NCBI GenBank assembly: GCA_016201045.1
Contig: JACQDM010000008.1
Coordinates: 868,001-932,000, forward strand
DNA: 64,000 bases
Direction of reading: 5' to 3'
Origin: Afipia sp.
GTDB lineage: Bacteria > Pseudomonadota > Alphaproteobacteria > Rhizobiales > Xanthobacteraceae
Shown one piece after another: positions 10,977 through 19,213 of the stretch (the first letter of the stretch is position 1; every line of letters begins with the position of its first letter). Both the position numbers and the translations under genes were made by a program. The notes beneath the pieces were generated by a model. The model saw only the letters and a program-made list of their open reading frames with translations, was not told where the DNA came from and did no database searches.

Positions 10977-11052
10977 GTATTGCAACGGCTGGCGAAGTTT
11001 ACGCTTTGCGCTAAACTCACTCTCACCAAAACAGCGAATAACGGTTTGTCAC

Positions 11053-11640
11053 GTGGCTCTGTTTCGTCTGCCATCGGCATCGGCTCCCGCTCTGGCCCCT
11101 CAGGGACAAGGCCTGAGGCTCCGTGCGCCGGTCATGGCGGATTACACCGAATGGAGTGCACTTCGCGAAATCAGTCGCGCATTCCTGACGCCGTGGGAGC
11201 CGATCTGGCCCTCAGATGATCTGACGCGAACCGGATTTCGCCGCAGGCTCCGGCGTTACGCTGAGGATATGGCAGAAGACCGCGCCTATCCGTTCGTGAT
11301 CGTGCGTTCGAACGATGGCGCGCTCGTCGGCGGCGTGACGCTCGCGAATGTGCGGCGTGGCATCGTGCAGGCTGGGACCATTGGCTACTGGATTGGACAA
11401 CCTTTTGCTGGCAAGGGCTATATGACGTCTGCCTTGAAGGTCTTGCTGCCGACGCTGTTTGGCGAGCTCAATCTGCATCGTGTGGAAGCTGCCTGCATTC
11501 CCAACAACGTCGCCTCTGTGAAGGTGCTCGAGAAATGCGGCTTTGCACGAGAGGGACTTGCGCGGCGGTATCTCTGCATCAACGGCATCTGGCAGGATCA
11601 CTATCTTTACGGCCTGCTGGACGAGGATGTTCGCGGTTAA
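11053..11640 (+). CDS. GNAT acetyltransferase, RimJ/RimL type
   Basis: The 195-residue product is a GNAT-fold N-acetyltransferase resembling RimJ/RimL, which acetylate ribosomal protein N-termini. The acetyl-CoA binding region includes IGYWIGQPFAGKGYMTSAL, a variant of the Q/RxxGxG/A motif, and the late NVASVKVLEKCGFAREG is typical of the RimJ branch. I chose a GTG at 11053 giving the family-like start ALFRLPSASAP; a longer reading would begin inside the M16 gene. The true substrate is unknown. Confidence 0.85.
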   Translation: MALFRLPSASAPALAPQGQGLRLRAPVMADYTEWSALREISRAFLTPWEPIWPSDDLTRTGFRRRLRRYAEDMAEDRAYPFVIVRSNDGALVGGVTLANVRRGIVQAGTIGYWIGQPFAGKGYMTSALKVLLPTLFGELNLHRVEAACIPNNVASVKVLEKCGFAREGLARRYLCINGIWQDHYLYGLLDEDVRG

Positions 11641-11734
11641 TCAGTGCGGCTGCGAAGGCCGGTTACGCCTTTGGTTCGCCGTCTTTGGCCTGCTATAAGC
11701 GCGGGTCTAGTTTTGGGACCCGCCGGAAGCCATC

Positions 11735-12415
11735 ATGAAATTCAATGCGAAGCGCACCGCCGGCGCGATGCTGGCGATACTGGCGGCGAGTGCGCTTACC
11801 GGCTGCGGCGGCGGCAGCATGTTCGGTTCGTCTTCAGGACCGAGTTCGGGTTCTGTCGGCAGCCGGTTCAGCCAGTTGTTCGGCTCCAATTCGCAGGAAG
11901 CAAAAACCTCGGATACACCGGCGACGCCATCGACGCAGGCCACCGACAACAGCAGCGATCTGACATGCCCGAGCGTGCAGATTCGCTTCGGCGCATCGAC
12001 CCTCGCCGTGGGGCTGCCTGGCAAACCCGCAAGCGGCAACGATCTGCGCTATCAGGGCACGATCACGCGCACAGCACGCGACTGCAATCTCACCAATGGG
12101 CAGATTTCGGCGCGCATCGGCATCGTCGGCCGCATCATCGTCGGCCCAGCCGGAGCGCCGCCGACGGTGGATGTACCGATCCGTGTCGCCGTGGTTCAGG
12201 ACGGCGCGCCGGAGAAGATCGTCACGACAAAGGCCTACAAGACCAGCGTCAGCATCGCGCCGGGTGACCTCAACGCCGATTTCAGTCTGGTTGCGGAAGA
12301 TCTCGTCTATCCCGCGCCGACAGCGAGCGCCAACGACTCTTATATTTTCTATGTCGGTTTCGATCCGGCTGGCCTCAAGCCGGAAGCGCCAGCGAAGGGC
12401 AAAAAGAAGCGATAG
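11735..12415 (+). CDS. Hypothetical lipoprotein
   Basis: The 226-residue product begins with a basic n-region and a hydrophobic core ending in the lipobox LTGC (Cys about residue 23), followed by a Gly/Ser-rich linker to about residue 60. The rest contains CPSVQIRFGASTL and a second half rich in beta-strand patterns (IVGRIIVGPAGAPPTVDVPI) that suggests a periplasmic beta-sandwich. Homologues of this kind occur as unnamed lipoproteins in Bradyrhizobium relatives. The C-terminus is lysine-rich. Envelope localisation is well supported, but function is unknown. Confidence 0.75.
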   Translation: MKFNAKRTAGAMLAILAASALTGCGGGSMFGSSSGPSSGSVGSRFSQLFGSNSQEAKTSDTPATPSTQATDNSSDLTCPSVQIRFGASTLAVGLPGKPASGNDLRYQGTITRTARDCNLTNGQISARIGIVGRIIVGPAGAPPTVDVPIRVAVVQDGAPEKIVTTKAYKTSVSIAPGDLNADFSLVAEDLVYPAPTASANDSYIFYVGFDPAGLKPEAPAKGKKKR

Positions 12416-12432
12416 CTGTCTGCGGATACAAA

Positions 12433-12463
12433 AAAGCCGGCGTCGAATTTTCGCGCCGGCTTT
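12433..12463. terminator. Bidirectional terminator between lipoprotein gene and atpF
   Basis: A 10-base inverted repeat (AAAGCCGGCG at 12433-12442, CGCCGGCTTT at 12454-12463) has an 11-base loop, an A run on its left and Ts on its right. It sits between convergent genes and can serve both. Confidence 0.85.
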
Positions 12464-12484
12464 GTTCTGGTACGTATCGCTCTC

Positions 12485-12979
12485 TTAGTTGAGCTTATCG
12501 CGAACGTCCTTGATGCCCTTCGTAATCAGATCCTCTGCCACGTTGCCCTTGACGGTCTGCGACATGATCGAGCTTGCCGCCGCAACCGCCGCTTCGGCAG
12601 CCGCAGCGCGAACGTCGGCGATCGCCTGAGTTTCCGCCTGCGCGATCTTGGTCTCGGCAGCCTTGGTGCGGCGTGCGACGAAATCTTCCATCTTCGCCTT
12701 GGCTTCGGAAGCGATGCGTTCGGCGTCGGCCTTTGCGCCGCCAATGATGTCCTGCGCTTCGCGTTCTGCGCTCTTGGCCTTTTCGCGATACTCCGCGAGC
12801 AGCTTGGCCGCTTCGTCCTTGAGGCGGCGCGCGTCGTCGAGTTCGGACTTGATGCGGTCGCGGCGATGGTCGAGCGCGGTCAGCACCTTCTTGTGGACGC
12901 CGATATAGATGAACACGCCCATCAGGATCGCGAAGCCAACGGCGACCCAGGTTTCGGCTTCCTGCAGCATATGCAACAT
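12485..12979 (-). CDS. atpF: ATP synthase F0 subunit b
   Basis: The 164-residue protein has one N-terminal membrane helix (about residues 12-30) and a long charged, alanine-rich helix, the form of the peripheral stalk b subunit that holds F1 against rotation. The segment [21 protein letters not shown] after the helix is characteristic. It is the last gene of the leftward F0 operon. Alphaproteobacteria carry b and b' as separate genes, as here, and the F1 genes are elsewhere. Confidence 0.95.
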   Translation of the reverse strand: MLHMLQEAETWVAVGFAILMGVFIYIGVHKKVLTALDHRRDRIKSELDDARRLKDEAAKLLAEYREKAKSAEREAQDIIGGAKADAERIASEAKAKMEDFVARRTKAAETKIAQAETQAIADVRAAAAEAAVAAASSIMSQTVKGNVAEDLITKGIKDVRDKLN

Positions 12980-12983
12980 CGCC

Positions 12984-13532
12984 TTATCCCTTCAGAGTCG
13001 CATCGACCGCGCTGGCAACCGCCTTGGCGTCCGGTGCTACGCCGGTCAGCTGCTGCACGATGGCGGAAGCTGCGTCCGACGCGATGGTGTTGACGTTGCT
13101 CATCGCAGCCTTGCGCGTTGCCGCGATGGTCTTCTCCGCGTCGGCGAGCTTTGCGGCCAGACGATCTTCGAGCGTCTTGCGTTCGGCTTCGGCCTGCGCG
13201 TTGAACTTCTCGCGGGCTTCCGTGCCGATCGCCTGAGCCTTGGCGCGGCTGTTGGCGAGTTCGGCCTCGTAAGCCTTCAGCGCGGAGTCCGACTGGTCCT
13301 TCAGCTTCTGCGCATCTGCGAGATCGGTATCGATCGCACCCTGACGCGCGTCGATCGTGCCGCCGACTTTCGGCAGCGCGAGGCGCGACACGATCAGATA
13401 AAGCGCGACGAATGCGATCAGCAGCGAAACCAGCTGCGAAGCGAACGTGCTCTTTTCGAACGGCGGGAAAGTGCGGGCGTGCCCGCCATCCGCTTCGGTG
13501 TGAGCCGCTGGCTTTCCATGACTTTCAGCCAC
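12984..13532 (-). CDS. atpG: ATP synthase F0 subunit b'
   Basis: The 182-residue product is the second stalk subunit, b'. It has a His-containing polar N-terminus (about 35 residues), one membrane helix (about 32-52) and a long heptad-rich helix. The post-membrane motif [18 protein letters not shown] is typical of b' proteins. It lies 4 bases upstream of atpF on the same strand and pairs with it. The symbol atpG (or atpF') is used for b' in photosynthetic and alphaproteobacterial genomes and must not be confused with the F1 gamma subunit. Confidence 0.93.
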   Translation of the reverse strand: MAESHGKPAAHTEADGGHARTFPPFEKSTFASQLVSLLIAFVALYLIVSRLALPKVGGTIDARQGAIDTDLADAQKLKDQSDSALKAYEAELANSRAKAQAIGTEAREKFNAQAEAERKTLEDRLAAKLADAEKTIAATRKAAMSNVNTIASDAASAIVQQLTGVAPDAKAVASAVDATLKG

Positions 13533-13593
13533 GGCAGTCTCCTCTACGCCCGGCCGCGGTCCGCAAGCGAACCGCGCCGGTCAGACGGTGAAC

Positions 13594-13821
13594 TTAGAGC
13601 GCGAACAGAAGCAGGAGCGCGATCAGCAGCGAGAAGATGCCGAGCGCTTCGGTCACGGCGAAGCCGAAAATCAGGTTGCCGAACTGGCCCTGGGCTGCCG
13701 ACGGATTGCGCACCGCTGCGGCGAGGTAGTTGCCGAAGATGATGCCCACGCCTGCGCCCGCGCCGCCCATGCCGATGCATGCGATGCCTGCGCCGATGTA
13801 TTTTGCTGCTACTGGATCCAT
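13594..13821 (-). CDS. atpE: ATP synthase F0 subunit c
   Basis: This 75-residue hairpin of two membrane helices forms the proton-driven rotor ring. The glycine-rich first helix ([21 protein letters not shown]) and the polar loop RNPSAAQGQ are both present. The proton-carrying glutamate is Glu58 in FAVTEALGI. The size and sequence are typical of alphaproteobacteria. Confidence 0.97.
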   Translation of the reverse strand: MDPVAAKYIGAGIACIGMGGAGAGVGIIFGNYLAAAVRNPSAAQGQFGNLIFGFAVTEALGIFSLLIALLLLFAL

Positions 13822-13883
13822 AACGAACTCCTTGTTGGATTTTTGAAAAGACTGGTGAGAGGCGACCTTCTTAAAAGATCAAG

Positions 13884-14624
13884 TCAGTGGCCCGGATGAA
13901 TTGCATCGTTGATGTAGATGCAGGTGAGGATGGTGAAGACGTAAGCCTGAAGGAACGCGACCAGCAATTCGAGTGCGGTCAGAGCGATCACCATGCCGAG
14001 CGGTAGAACGGCCCCGAAATAGCCGAGGATGCCGATGCCGGCGAGAACCGGAATGAAGCTCGCGAAAACCTTCAGCGCGATGTGGCCGGCCAGCATGTTC
14101 GCGAACAGACGCACCGAATGCGAGATCGGGCGCAGGAAGAACGAGAATACTTCGATGAACACGACCAGCGGCAGGATGAAGATCGGAATGCCCGATGGGA
14201 CGAACAGTTTGAAGAATTTCAGGCCGTTCTTGTAGAAGCCGTAGATCACGACGGTGAAGAACACCAGAAATGCCAGCGCGGCCGCGACGATGATGTGGCT
14301 GGCAATGGTAAAGGTGTAGGGGATGATGCCGACGAGGTTCGATACCGCCAGAAACATGAACAGCGAGAAGATCAGCGGGAAGAATTTCATGCCTTCTGTG
14401 CCCGCCGTCGAACGGATCGTGTTGGCGACGAACTCGTAGGAAATCTCCGCGACCGATTGCAGGCGTCCCGGCACCAGCTTGCGGCCCGGCAACAGCATCA
14501 GGATCGCGACGATCGCGACTGCGATGAACATGTAGAGGGACGAATTGGTGAAGGCGATCTCCTGACCGCCGATATGGCCGATCGTGAAGATCTTCTGGAT
14601 ATTGAACTGGTGGATCGGATCCAT
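13884..14624 (-). CDS. atpB: ATP synthase F0 subunit a
   Basis: The 246-residue, six-helix membrane protein forms the proton half-channels facing the c ring. The essential arginine is visible in the helix segment [15 protein letters not shown], and the C-terminal helix carries the expected [16 protein letters not shown]. It lies between atpI and atpE in the leftward operon, with 62 bases to atpE. Confidence 0.97.
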   Translation of the reverse strand: MDPIHQFNIQKIFTIGHIGGQEIAFTNSSLYMFIAVAIVAILMLLPGRKLVPGRLQSVAEISYEFVANTIRSTAGTEGMKFFPLIFSLFMFLAVSNLVGIIPYTFTIASHIIVAAALAFLVFFTVVIYGFYKNGLKFFKLFVPSGIPIFILPLVVFIEVFSFFLRPISHSVRLFANMLAGHIALKVFASFIPVLAGIGILGYFGAVLPLGMVIALTALELLVAFLQAYVFTILTCIYINDAIHPGH

Positions 14625-14676
14625 CCGCGTCGCATCTCTCGGTCGGCCGGCGTACCGGCTTGGATAAAATTGTTCG

Positions 14677-15054
14677 CTATCGGCCCGGATCGTTCGAGGT
14701 CATGCTCGCGGAGCGCACCACGTTTCTCACCCCGGCCGCGAAGCCGAGCAGCAGAAACACGATCATCCCCCACGGCGATGTCGACAGAAGCTTGTCGAGA
14801 CCCCAACCCATCAAAGCTCCGACAAGGACTCCCACGACCAGCTCGGAAGAAAGCCGAAGACCGCGCGCCATCAACGAAGCGTTGGCTGCCTGATCCCCGC
14901 TTCCGGCGCCGGTCTGGCCTGTCTGAGCCTTTCGACTGTCCTTCAATTGGGACAGCCGGTGGTCCAGATCGCCGAGTCTTGCGGAAAGCGCAGCTTCATC
15001 GGACGACCGCTTGTCGCGGTTTCCATTTTTGCCCTTGTCCGTGCCGCCCGACAT
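14677..15054 (-). CDS. atpI: ATP synthase assembly protein AtpI
   Basis: The 125-residue protein has a hydrophilic N-terminal half and two membrane helices (about 67-87 and 93-113), with the family sequence [16 protein letters not shown]. AtpI proteins help assemble the c ring. It is the first gene of the F0 operon, 63 bases downstream of the promoter start region at 15124-15152. Confidence 0.92.
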   Translation of the reverse strand: MSGGTDKGKNGNRDKRSSDEAALSARLGDLDHRLSQLKDSRKAQTGQTGAGSGDQAANASLMARGLRLSSELVVGVLVGALMGWGLDKLLSTSPWGMIVFLLLGFAAGVRNVVRSASMTSNDPGR

Positions 15055-15123
15055 GCTGTGGAGACTCGAAACAACGCTGAAATGGATGAAAACGACGCGA
15101 AATCGCCCTCAAAAGCCGCGCGG

Positions 15124-15152
15124 ACCATACTTAGCACCCAAATCCAAGTCAA
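15124..15152 (-). promoter_or_regulatory. Sigma-70-type promoter of the F0 operon
   Basis: On the minus strand TTGACT (15152-15147) and TATGGT (15129-15124) are separated by exactly 17 bases. Transcription would start near 15117, about 60 bases before the atpI ATG. The -35 element is close to consensus and the -10 is weaker. Confidence 0.6.
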
Positions 15153-15342
15153 GGCTCCGTGAACCATAGCTAAGGTATTGGATTTGATCGCTTTATTCCG
15201 GAATTTTTTCCCCTGTTCGTGCACGTCATCGCACTGCGATATCAGCCGCGACCGAGACCCTGCTACCGCCGTCCGACCTGCTTGATCGGGCCGCTTTCGT
15301 CTGTTCGGATGCCGCCTCCAAAACCAAAAGGGCACAATCCGG

Positions 15343-15966
15343 ATGGCGCGCTCGATCGACTATTATTTTTCCCTGCAATCGCCATGGGCCTATATCGGCC
15401 ATGCGCTGTTCGAGGACGTGGCGAAGGCCAACAAACTGACGATCAACTACAAGCCGGTGCTGCTGGTCGAACTGTTTTCCGAAACCGGCGGCTTGCCGCT
15501 CGCCAAGCGTCACCCAGCGCGGCAGCGCTATCGCCTGCTCGAACTGCAGCGCTGGCGCGACAAGCGCGGATTGAAATTTCACCTCAAGCCGAAACACTGG
15601 CCATTCAACCCGCGATTGGCGGACGGCGTCGTTCTCGCCGCGATGGAAGCGGGGCAGAATCCTGAACCGTTTATGCGCCGCGCCTACAAGGCGATCTGGG
15701 AAGATCAGCTTGATCTTGGCGATGCCGCAACCATCGCAAAGATTGCGGATGAATCGGGGCTTGCCGGCGCAAAACTCGTCGAGCGCTCTGAGTCGGACGC
15801 GATCGGCGCGCTCTACGAGACAAATCGTCAGGATGCGATTGCATCCGATGTGTTCGGTTCGCCGTCTTTCGTGCTCGACGGCGAAATCTTCTGGGGCCAG
15901 GACCGGATCGAATCGCTGGCCGACGCGTTGAAATCCGGCCGCAAAGCTTACACATCGGACGTCTAG
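15343..15966 (+). CDS. HCCA isomerase / DsbA-superfamily protein
   Basis: The 207-residue protein resembles 2-hydroxychromene-2-carboxylate isomerases, glutathione-dependent kappa-class GST-like enzymes of the thioredoxin fold. It begins with DYYFSLQSPWAYIG, where the Ser takes the place of the DsbA active-site cysteine, and ends with GSPSFVLDGEIFWGQDRIE, the conserved cis-proline and substrate-loop region. In naphthalene degraders the enzyme isomerises a ring-cleavage product, but no aromatic pathway genes are nearby, so the substrate here is unknown. It starts 288 bases from atpI on the opposite strand. Confidence 0.85.
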   Translation: MARSIDYYFSLQSPWAYIGHALFEDVAKANKLTINYKPVLLVELFSETGGLPLAKRHPARQRYRLLELQRWRDKRGLKFHLKPKHWPFNPRLADGVVLAAMEAGQNPEPFMRRAYKAIWEDQLDLGDAATIAKIADESGLAGAKLVERSESDAIGALYETNRQDAIASDVFGSPSFVLDGEIFWGQDRIESLADALKSGRKAYTSDV

Positions 15967-16001
15967 GTTGCGGCTCGGCCGCAGTCATTCGAGGACCGGA
16001 T

Positions 16002-16481
16002 ATGCGCAGGCTTCTGTTTCTGTGTTTCGCTGCATCGATCGTCCTTCCAACGATGGTCACGCGGGCTGACGCTCAGTCCGTGCCGGACACCGAGAACGGC
16101 CGCTATACGCTGTCGCCGGTCGCGGGCGATTTCTTGCGGCTCGACACGCGCACCGGCGCTGTCTCCACCTGCAGCAACAAGGATGGATGGGTTTGCCGTG
16201 CCGTGCCGGACGAGCGTTCGGCGCTGGATACGGAGATCGGCCGACTGCAGTCCGAGAACAAGTCGCTAAAGGAGCAGCTCGCGCAGCGCGATGCAGCCGC
16301 ATCGGGCAAGGCCGATTTAACGCCGAAGCCGGACGGCAAGAAAAGCACGGACTCGCTCGACAGCAATTTCGACCGTCTGCGCGCCGACAATCAAAAACTT
16401 CTGGCGCTGATCGACAAAATGTGGGGCCGCATTCTGGAGATGGCGAACCAGGTGCAGAAAAAATTGTCCGAGAAGATCTGA
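16002..16481 (+). CDS. Hypothetical exported coiled-coil protein
   Basis: The 159-residue product has a signal peptide (cleavage likely after TRADAQ, about residue 25). Next comes a small domain with RYTLSPVAGDFLRLDTRTGAVSTC-type sequence, which also contains a second Cys (WVC). A predicted helix of LQSENKSLKEQLAQRD type and a C-terminal amphipathic helix complete it. The pattern is common in Bradyrhizobium-group hypothetical proteins. It may be an envelope protein that oligomerises through its coiled coil. No enzyme motif is visible. Confidence 0.7.
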   Translation: MRRLLFLCFAASIVLPTMVTRADAQSVPDTENGRYTLSPVAGDFLRLDTRTGAVSTCSNKDGWVCRAVPDERSALDTEIGRLQSENKSLKEQLAQRDAAASGKADLTPKPDGKKSTDSLDSNFDRLRADNQKLLALIDKMWGRILEMANQVQKKLSEKI

Positions 16482-16502
16482 CAGGTTAGCCAGATACGGT
16501 GC

Positions 16503-16535
16503 AAAAAATCGGCCACGGATCGCCCCGTGGCCGAT
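16503..16535 (-). terminator. Rho-independent terminator of the MFS gene
   Basis: An 11-base stem (ATCGGCCACGG at 16508-16518 with CCGTGGCCGAT at 16525-16535) has a 6-base loop. On the minus strand it is followed by a T run (A run at 16503-16508 on +), so it ends the leftward MFS transcript 33 bases after its stop. Confidence 0.9.
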
Positions 16536-16567
16536 GTCGTTTCAAACCGGCTGCGCCGGTCCGAATG

Positions 16568-18232
16568 TTACTTGGTGATGTCGACGTCCTTCGTTTCCGG
16601 CAGGAAGAAGAAGCCGACAACTGCGGTGATCGACGCGAAGATGATCGGGTACCAGAGACCGGCATAGATGTCGCCGGTCGAGGCCACGATCGCGAACGCG
16701 GTCGCAGGCAGCAACCCGCCGAACCAGCCGTTACCGATATGATACGGCAGCGACATCGATGTGTAGCGGATGCGGGTCGGGAACAGCTCGACCAGCATCG
16801 CAGCGATCGGTCCGTACACCATCGTGACGAAGATCACGAGGATGAACAATAGGCCGATGATGGCAGCCACCTGCGGACGGAAAATATCGAACGGGTTCGA
16901 CATTTTCACGATGCCGGGTGCACCGGCTGCCGGATAACCGGCGTCCTTCACGGCCGCGGCAACCAGCGGGTTCGACGTCTTGGCGTCAGTGTAAGGAACT
17001 TCCTTGCCGTTCACCACGACCTTCACGCCGGAGCCTGCCGCGCCAAATGTCGTCGCATACTTGACCGACGACTGAGCGAGGAAGGCACGGGCCGTATCGC
17101 AAGGAGCCGAGAACACGCGGGTGCCGACCGGGTTGAACAAGTCACCGCAGCCGGCCTTGTCGGCAACCACTTCGACCTTGGTCTGCTCGATGGCCTTTTC
17201 CAGCGCCGGGTTGGCGTTGGACGAGATCATGCGGAAGATCGGGAAGAAGGTGAGAGCCGCAATCAGGCAGCCTGCGAGGATGATGGGCTTGCGGCCGATC
17301 TTGTCCGACAGCGCGCCGAACACGATGAAGAAGCCGGTGCCGAACACAAGCGACCACGCGATCAGAAGGTTCGCGGTATAGCCGTCGACCTTCAGAATCG
17401 ATTGCAGGAAGAACAGCGCATAGAACTGTCCGGTGTACCAGACGACGCCCTGACCCATCGTGCCGCCGATCAGGGCGAGGATGACGATCTTGGCGTTGCT
17501 CCAGTTGGCGAAAGCGTCGGTCAGAGGCTGCTTGGAGCCCTTGCCCTCTTCCTTCATCCTCTGGAACACCGGCGATTCATTCAATCTCAGACGAATGATA
17601 ACTGAGACGCCGAGCAGGATGACGGATACCAGGAACGGAATGCGCCAGCCCCATGCCGCGAAGTCGGCTTCGCCGAGGAACGTGCGGGTGAAGAGAATCA
17701 CCAGCAGCGACAGGAACAGGCCGAGGGTCGCAGTCGTCTGAATGAACGAGGTGTAGTAGCCGCGCTTATCCTTGGGAGCATGTTCGGCGACGTAAGTCGC
17801 GGCACCGCCATACTCACCGCCGAGCGCGAGACCCTGCAGCAGGCGAAGACCGATCAGGATGATCGGAGCTGCGATGCCGATGGTCTTGGCGTTAGGCAGA
17901 AGGCCGACGATGAAAGTCGACAGACCCATGATGACGATGGTGACGAGGAAGGTATATTTGCGGCCGACGATGTCGCCGACGCGGCCGAACACAATCGCGC
18001 CGAATGGACGAACGAGGAAGCCGGCTGCGAATGCGAGAAGCGCGAAGATGTCGCGGGTTGCCGGAGGATAGTCGCTGAAGAACTGTGCGCCGATGATGGC
18101 GGCCAGCGAACCGTAGAGATAGAAGTCGTACCACTCGAAGACAGTACCGAGCGAAGATGCCAAAACGACGAAACGTTCGTCTTTCGTCATCCCCCCCGCT
18201 CGCGTTGAACTTGCAGCTATAGTAGTGGCCAT
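16568..18232 (-). CDS. MFS metabolite:H+ symporter (ShiA/ProP-like) with a large periplasmic insertion
   Basis: The 554-residue permease has the metabolite:proton symporter layout. The N-terminus contains SLGTVFEWYDFYLYG, the helix 2-3 loop reads GRVGDIVGRKY, and the centre has the mirrored GALSDKIGRKP. Between helices 9 and 10 there is an extra hydrophilic region (about residues 335-447) with two cysteines; topology places it in the periplasm. I start at the ATG at 18230-18232, preceded by GGGAG nine bases upstream. Relatives carry shikimate, proline/betaine, citrate or alpha-ketoglutarate, so the substrate cannot be named. It diverges from the NarL-type regulator gene, which may control it. 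Confidence 0.88.
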   Translation of the reverse strand: MATTIAASSTRAGGMTKDERFVVLASSLGTVFEWYDFYLYGSLAAIIGAQFFSDYPPATRDIFALLAFAAGFLVRPFGAIVFGRVGDIVGRKYTFLVTIVIMGLSTFIVGLLPNAKTIGIAAPIILIGLRLLQGLALGGEYGGAATYVAEHAPKDKRGYYTSFIQTTATLGLFLSLLVILFTRTFLGEADFAAWGWRIPFLVSVILLGVSVIIRLRLNESPVFQRMKEEGKGSKQPLTDAFANWSNAKIVILALIGGTMGQGVVWYTGQFYALFFLQSILKVDGYTANLLIAWSLVFGTGFFIVFGALSDKIGRKPIILAGCLIAALTFFPIFRMISSNANPALEKAIEQTKVEVVADKAGCGDLFNPVGTRVFSAPCDTARAFLAQSSVKYATTFGAAGSGVKVVVNGKEVPYTDAKTSNPLVAAAVKDAGYPAAGAPGIVKMSNPFDIFRPQVAAIIGLLFILVIFVTMVYGPIAAMLVELFPTRIRYTSMSLPYHIGNGWFGGLLPATAFAIVASTGDIYAGLWYPIIFASITAVVGFFFLPETKDVDITK

Positions 18233-18534
18233 TTCAGTTGCTCCCCGAATTGTTGATGCAATACTCGCCACGCGCCGTTCTTGCTGCCGGCTCAAAACGC
18301 GGTGAGTTCAGCGTCTGGATAACATTGCCGCGAAACTCGCCCCTATAAGACTTTTGGCTCACCGCGCCTTAAAACAATGCAGGTCACTTTCTTGCATTGC
18401 ACAAAGAGAGCGTTGATCTAGGATGCGGACAGCGTGAGGCCGGTTGTGCTTGCAACCGTATCCGTCGCGGAGAATGATTGGATTTACTTCATCGCGGAGC
18501 GATGAATGGCGTGCTCCTCATCAACATTGGACCG

Positions 18535-19203
18535 ATGAACGCTTCCACAACCCACCTCGTCATCGCCGACGATCACCCGCTGTTTCGCGATGCCTTGCGA
18601 CAAGCGGTCGCAAGCGTCTTGAGTTCGTCAAAAATCAGTGAAGCGGGTTCGTTCGAGGAGTTGACGGCGCTGCTCGACCGCGAAGCCGACGTCGATTTGA
18701 TCCTGCTCGATCTGACCATGCCGGGAATCAGCGGATTTTCCGGCCTGATCTATCTGCGCGCCCAGTTTCCGGCGATCCCTGTGGTCATCGTTTCGGCCAG
18801 CGACGATCCGGCAACGATCCGCCGTTCGATGGACTTCGGCGCGTCCGGGTTTATCCCCAAGCGCTTCGGTGTCGAGACGCTGCGCGACGCCATCGGAAAG
18901 GTGATGCGGGGCGACGTGTGGATTCCGGCCGACATCGATCTGTCGGCTGCCGCCGATCCGGACATGATGAAACTGCGTGACCGCCTCGTAACGCTCACCC
19001 CGCAGCAAGTTCGCGTGCTGATGATGCTGTCGGAAGGGTTGCTCAACAAGCAGATCGCGTTCGAGCTTGGCGTCTCGGAGGCAACGATCAAGGCACACGT
19101 CTCGGCTATCCTGCAGAAACTCGGCGTCGAGAGCCGTACACAGGCGGTCATCGCGGCGGCCAAGATCGCGGGCGGCCAGTGGTCGCAGGCGAATGTTTCC
19201 TGA
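18535..19203 (+). CDS. NarL/LuxR-type response regulator (CrbR/ErdR-like)
   Basis: The product (222 residues from this start) has a receiver domain followed by a LuxR helix-turn-helix. The acidic pair is in LVIADDHPLFRDAL, the phospho-acceptor Asp in LILLDLTMPGISG, and the conserved Thr/Ser-Lys end in SGFIPKRF. The HTH reads LLNKQIAFELGVSEATIKAH. An earlier TTG at 18478 has a good GGAG five bases before it and would add 19 residues, so the start is uncertain. It converges on the SLC5-type kinase gene with a 10-base gap, which makes them likely partners. The pairing resembles CrbS/CrbR (MxtR/ErdR) of Vibrio and Pseudomonas, regulators of acetate use. Confidence 0.9.
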   Translation: MNASTTHLVIADDHPLFRDALRQAVASVLSSSKISEAGSFEELTALLDREADVDLILLDLTMPGISGFSGLIYLRAQFPAIPVVIVSASDDPATIRRSMDFGASGFIPKRFGVETLRDAIGKVMRGDVWIPADIDLSAAADPDMMKLRDRLVTLTPQQVRVLMMLSEGLLNKQIAFELGVSEATIKAHVSAILQKLGVESRTQAVIAAAKIAGGQWSQANVS

Positions 19204-19213
19204 TTCTGAAAGC

